Shown here piece after piece: positions 5,273 to 5,943 of a DNA stretch of 5,943 nucleotides. The position numbers and the translations under genes are program-made. The stretch comes from an uncultured Clostridia bacterium (GTDB taxonomy: Bacteria > Bacillota > Clostridia > UBA1381): the NCBI GenBank assembly GCA_944391635.1, contig CALXUL010000128.1:1-5943 (forward strand), in the 5' to 3' direction. The notes under the pieces were generated by a model. That model was not told the origin of the DNA. It worked only from the letters and a program-made list of their open reading frames with translations, and made no database searches. How positions within the stretch are numbered: position 1 is the first letter of the stretch; each line of letters opens with the position of its first letter.

Positions 5273-5307
5273 TTGTTTTTGAATGTGCATACTGTATATA
5301 CTGTATA
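5273..5307 (+). promoter_or_regulatory. Probable promoter of the GntR/ABC operon
   Basis: Two overlapping readings are possible: TTGTTT (5273-5278) with TATACT (5297-5302) at 18 nt, or TTGAAT (5279-5284) with TGTATA (5302-5307) at 17 nt. In either case the -10 lies inside the palindrome at 5297-5318, so a bound repressor would block it. The sequence does not decide between them. Confidence 0.55.
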
Positions 5308-5308
5308 T
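5289..5308 (+). repeat. Extra direct half-site overlapping the palindrome
   Basis: ATACTGTATAT occurs at 5289-5299 and again at 5298-5308, offset by 9 bp and overlapping by two bases. The second copy is the left half of the palindrome; the first is an extra half-site that could bind a second dimer or an alternative register. Confidence 0.6.
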
Positions 5309-5318
5309 ATACAGTATA
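5297..5318 (+). promoter_or_regulatory. Probable GntR operator: 22-bp perfect palindrome
   Basis: The 22 bases read the same on both strands, each half being TATACTGTATA or its complement, and contain the CTGTATATATACAG core. This fits the general GntR operator form (GT...AC inverted halves). It overlaps the expected -10, ends 3 nt before the ribosome binding site, and sits 15 nt before the regulator's start, so autorepression is likely. Confidence 0.8.
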
Positions 5319-5320
5319 AC

Positions 5321-5328
5321 AAGGGGTG
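5321..5328 (+). promoter_or_regulatory. Ribosome binding site that sets the GntR GTG start
   Basis: AAGGGGTG lies 5 nt before GTG at 5334. The in-frame ATG at 5283 would add 17 residues encoded by the operator itself, which is unlikely. Confidence 0.7.
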
Positions 5329-5333
5329 ATGAA

Positions 5334-5705
5334 GTGAAGATATTTATTGATAATAAAAGCGGCGTGCCGATTTATGACCAGATATACAGCCAGATAAAAA
5401 ACCAGATATTAAGCGGTGAGCTACGAGCTGACGAGGCGCTTCCGTCTATACGTAATCTGGCAAAGGATTTAAGGATAAGCGTTGTTACTACCAAACGTGC
5501 TTATGATGAGCTGGAACGGGAAGGGTTTGTGTATACTATTCCTGCAAAGGGGTGTTTTGTGGCTCCCAAGAATGTTGAGCTGATAAAGGAAGAAAATCTT
5601 AAAAAAATTGAAGAGTATATAGAAAAAATAGCGGGGCTTGCCGCAGGGTGCGGGCTTTCAAAGGAAGAATTGATTGATATTTTCCGTATAAATCTGGAGG
5701 AGTAA
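5334..5705 (+). CDS. GntR family transcriptional regulator, YtrA-type
   Basis: A 123-residue regulator consisting of a GntR winged helix-turn-helix and a short dimerisation tail, the YtrA subfamily layout (usually about 120-130 aa). It starts at GTG 5334 and reads KIFIDNKSGVPIYDQI, the standard YtrA opening. The DNA-binding domain spans about 10-78, with LPSIRNLAKDLRISVVTTKRAYDELE (36-61) as the helix-turn-helix and GFVYTIPAKGCFV (64-76) as the wing. Two helices (83-122) form the small C-terminal part; there is no ligand domain of the FadR or HutC kind. YtrA-type proteins usually repress the ABC transporter genes behind them, often in response to cell-wall-active antibiotics; an ABC ATPase starts 4 nt after this stop. 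The operator at 5297-5318 indicates autoregulation. The inducer is unknown. Confidence 0.94.
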   Translation: MKIFIDNKSGVPIYDQIYSQIKNQILSGELRADEALPSIRNLAKDLRISVVTTKRAYDELEREGFVYTIPAKGCFVAPKNVELIKEENLKKIEEYIEKIAGLAAGCGLSKEELIDIFRINLEE

Positions 5706-5709
5706 AGTT

Positions 5710-5943
5710 ATGAATGCCTTAGAAATCAGAAATTTAACAAAAGAATATGACGGGTTTAAGCTTGATAATATAAATCTGACGCTGCCGCAGGGCTGTATAA
5801 TGGGGTTGATAGGCGAAAATGGTGCGGGGAAGACTACAATTATAAAGCTGATTTTGGATATGATTAAAAGAAACAGCGGGAGCGTGACGATTTTTGGCAA
5901 GGATAATAAAAAGGAAATCTTGGACATAAAACAGGATATTGGA
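5710..5943 (+). CDS. ABC transporter ATP-binding protein (5' part)
   Basis: The first 78 residues of an ABC ATPase; the rest lies beyond the window. It opens NALEIRNLTKEYDGFKLDNINLTL, the usual beginning of the nucleotide-binding domain, and has a complete Walker A loop G35-E-N-G-A-G-K41-T42-T43. The window ends before the Q-loop, so the signature motif, Walker B and H-loop cannot be checked. GGAGGAG (5696-5702) lies 7 nt before the ATG, and the gene begins 4 nt after the GntR stop, so the two form one operon. By analogy with YtrA-YtrB type loci, the product probably works with one or more membrane proteins encoded downstream, in export of or resistance to peptides or cell-wall-active compounds; this is inference from the GntR partner, as the protein is too short here to place in a subfamily. 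Confidence 0.93.
   Translation, partial: MNALEIRNLTKEYDGFKLDNINLTLPQGCIMGLIGENGAGKTTIIKLILDMIKRNSGSVTIFGKDNKKEILDIKQDIG

Noticed and set aside
5283..5333. ATG at 5283 as the GntR start
   Set aside because: The extra 17 residues would be encoded by the operator and promoter region, and the ribosome binding site at 5321-5328 fits the GTG at 5334.
5658..5927. Minus-strand open frame of 89 codons opposite the ABC ATPase
   Set aside because: It is antisense to a clear Walker A-containing gene and has no family resemblance or start signal.

Overview
The window is a stretch of low-GC, AT-rich bacterial chromosome. Its strong AGGAGG-type ribosome binding sites, near-consensus sigma-A promoters and gene families (LplC/YtcP permease, DUF4886, TIGR04076, PadR/DUF2812, YtrA-type GntR plus ABC ATPase) point to an anaerobic Firmicute, most likely a gut-type Clostridia. 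That placement is inferred from family composition and style, not from a marker gene. All genes seen lie on the + strand. No rRNA, tRNA, CRISPR array, insertion sequence or phage gene was found.

Layout. (1) 1-375 is the 3' end of a carbohydrate ABC importer permease. It is followed 13 nt later by a DUF4886 SGNH-type hydrolase (389-1129), and the pair is closed by a strong intrinsic terminator (1132-1166). It looks like the tail of a glycan or oligosaccharide uptake operon. (2) 1242-1562 is a monocistronic TIGR04076-family small protein with its own extended -10 promoter. The 208-nt gap after it holds one weak and one strong hairpin terminator plus an extra hairpin. (3) 1771-3470 is a PadR repressor translationally coupled to a DUF2812 membrane protein. 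It is driven by a consensus promoter carrying two mirrored copies of a 17-bp operator. (4) 3525-5189 is an ECF sigma factor (TTG start) overlapping a two-helix small membrane protein, which in turn overlaps a zinc-ribbon membrane protein; a terminator follows. (5) 5334-5943 is a YtrA-type GntR regulator with a GTG start, downstream of a 22-bp perfect palindrome. It is followed by an ABC transporter ATPase that runs off the window.

Taken together, 1.7-5.9 kb is a run of three different 'transcription regulator + membrane protein' modules on the same strand. Each shows some sign of autoregulation: clear palindromic operators for PadR and GntR, and only a weak ECF-type promoter candidate for the sigma factor. 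Such modules are commonly linked to envelope stress or drug sensing, but the signals are unknown here. The least explained part is the sigma operon. It lacks a recognisable standard anti-sigma factor and has two coupled membrane proteins where one would be expected.
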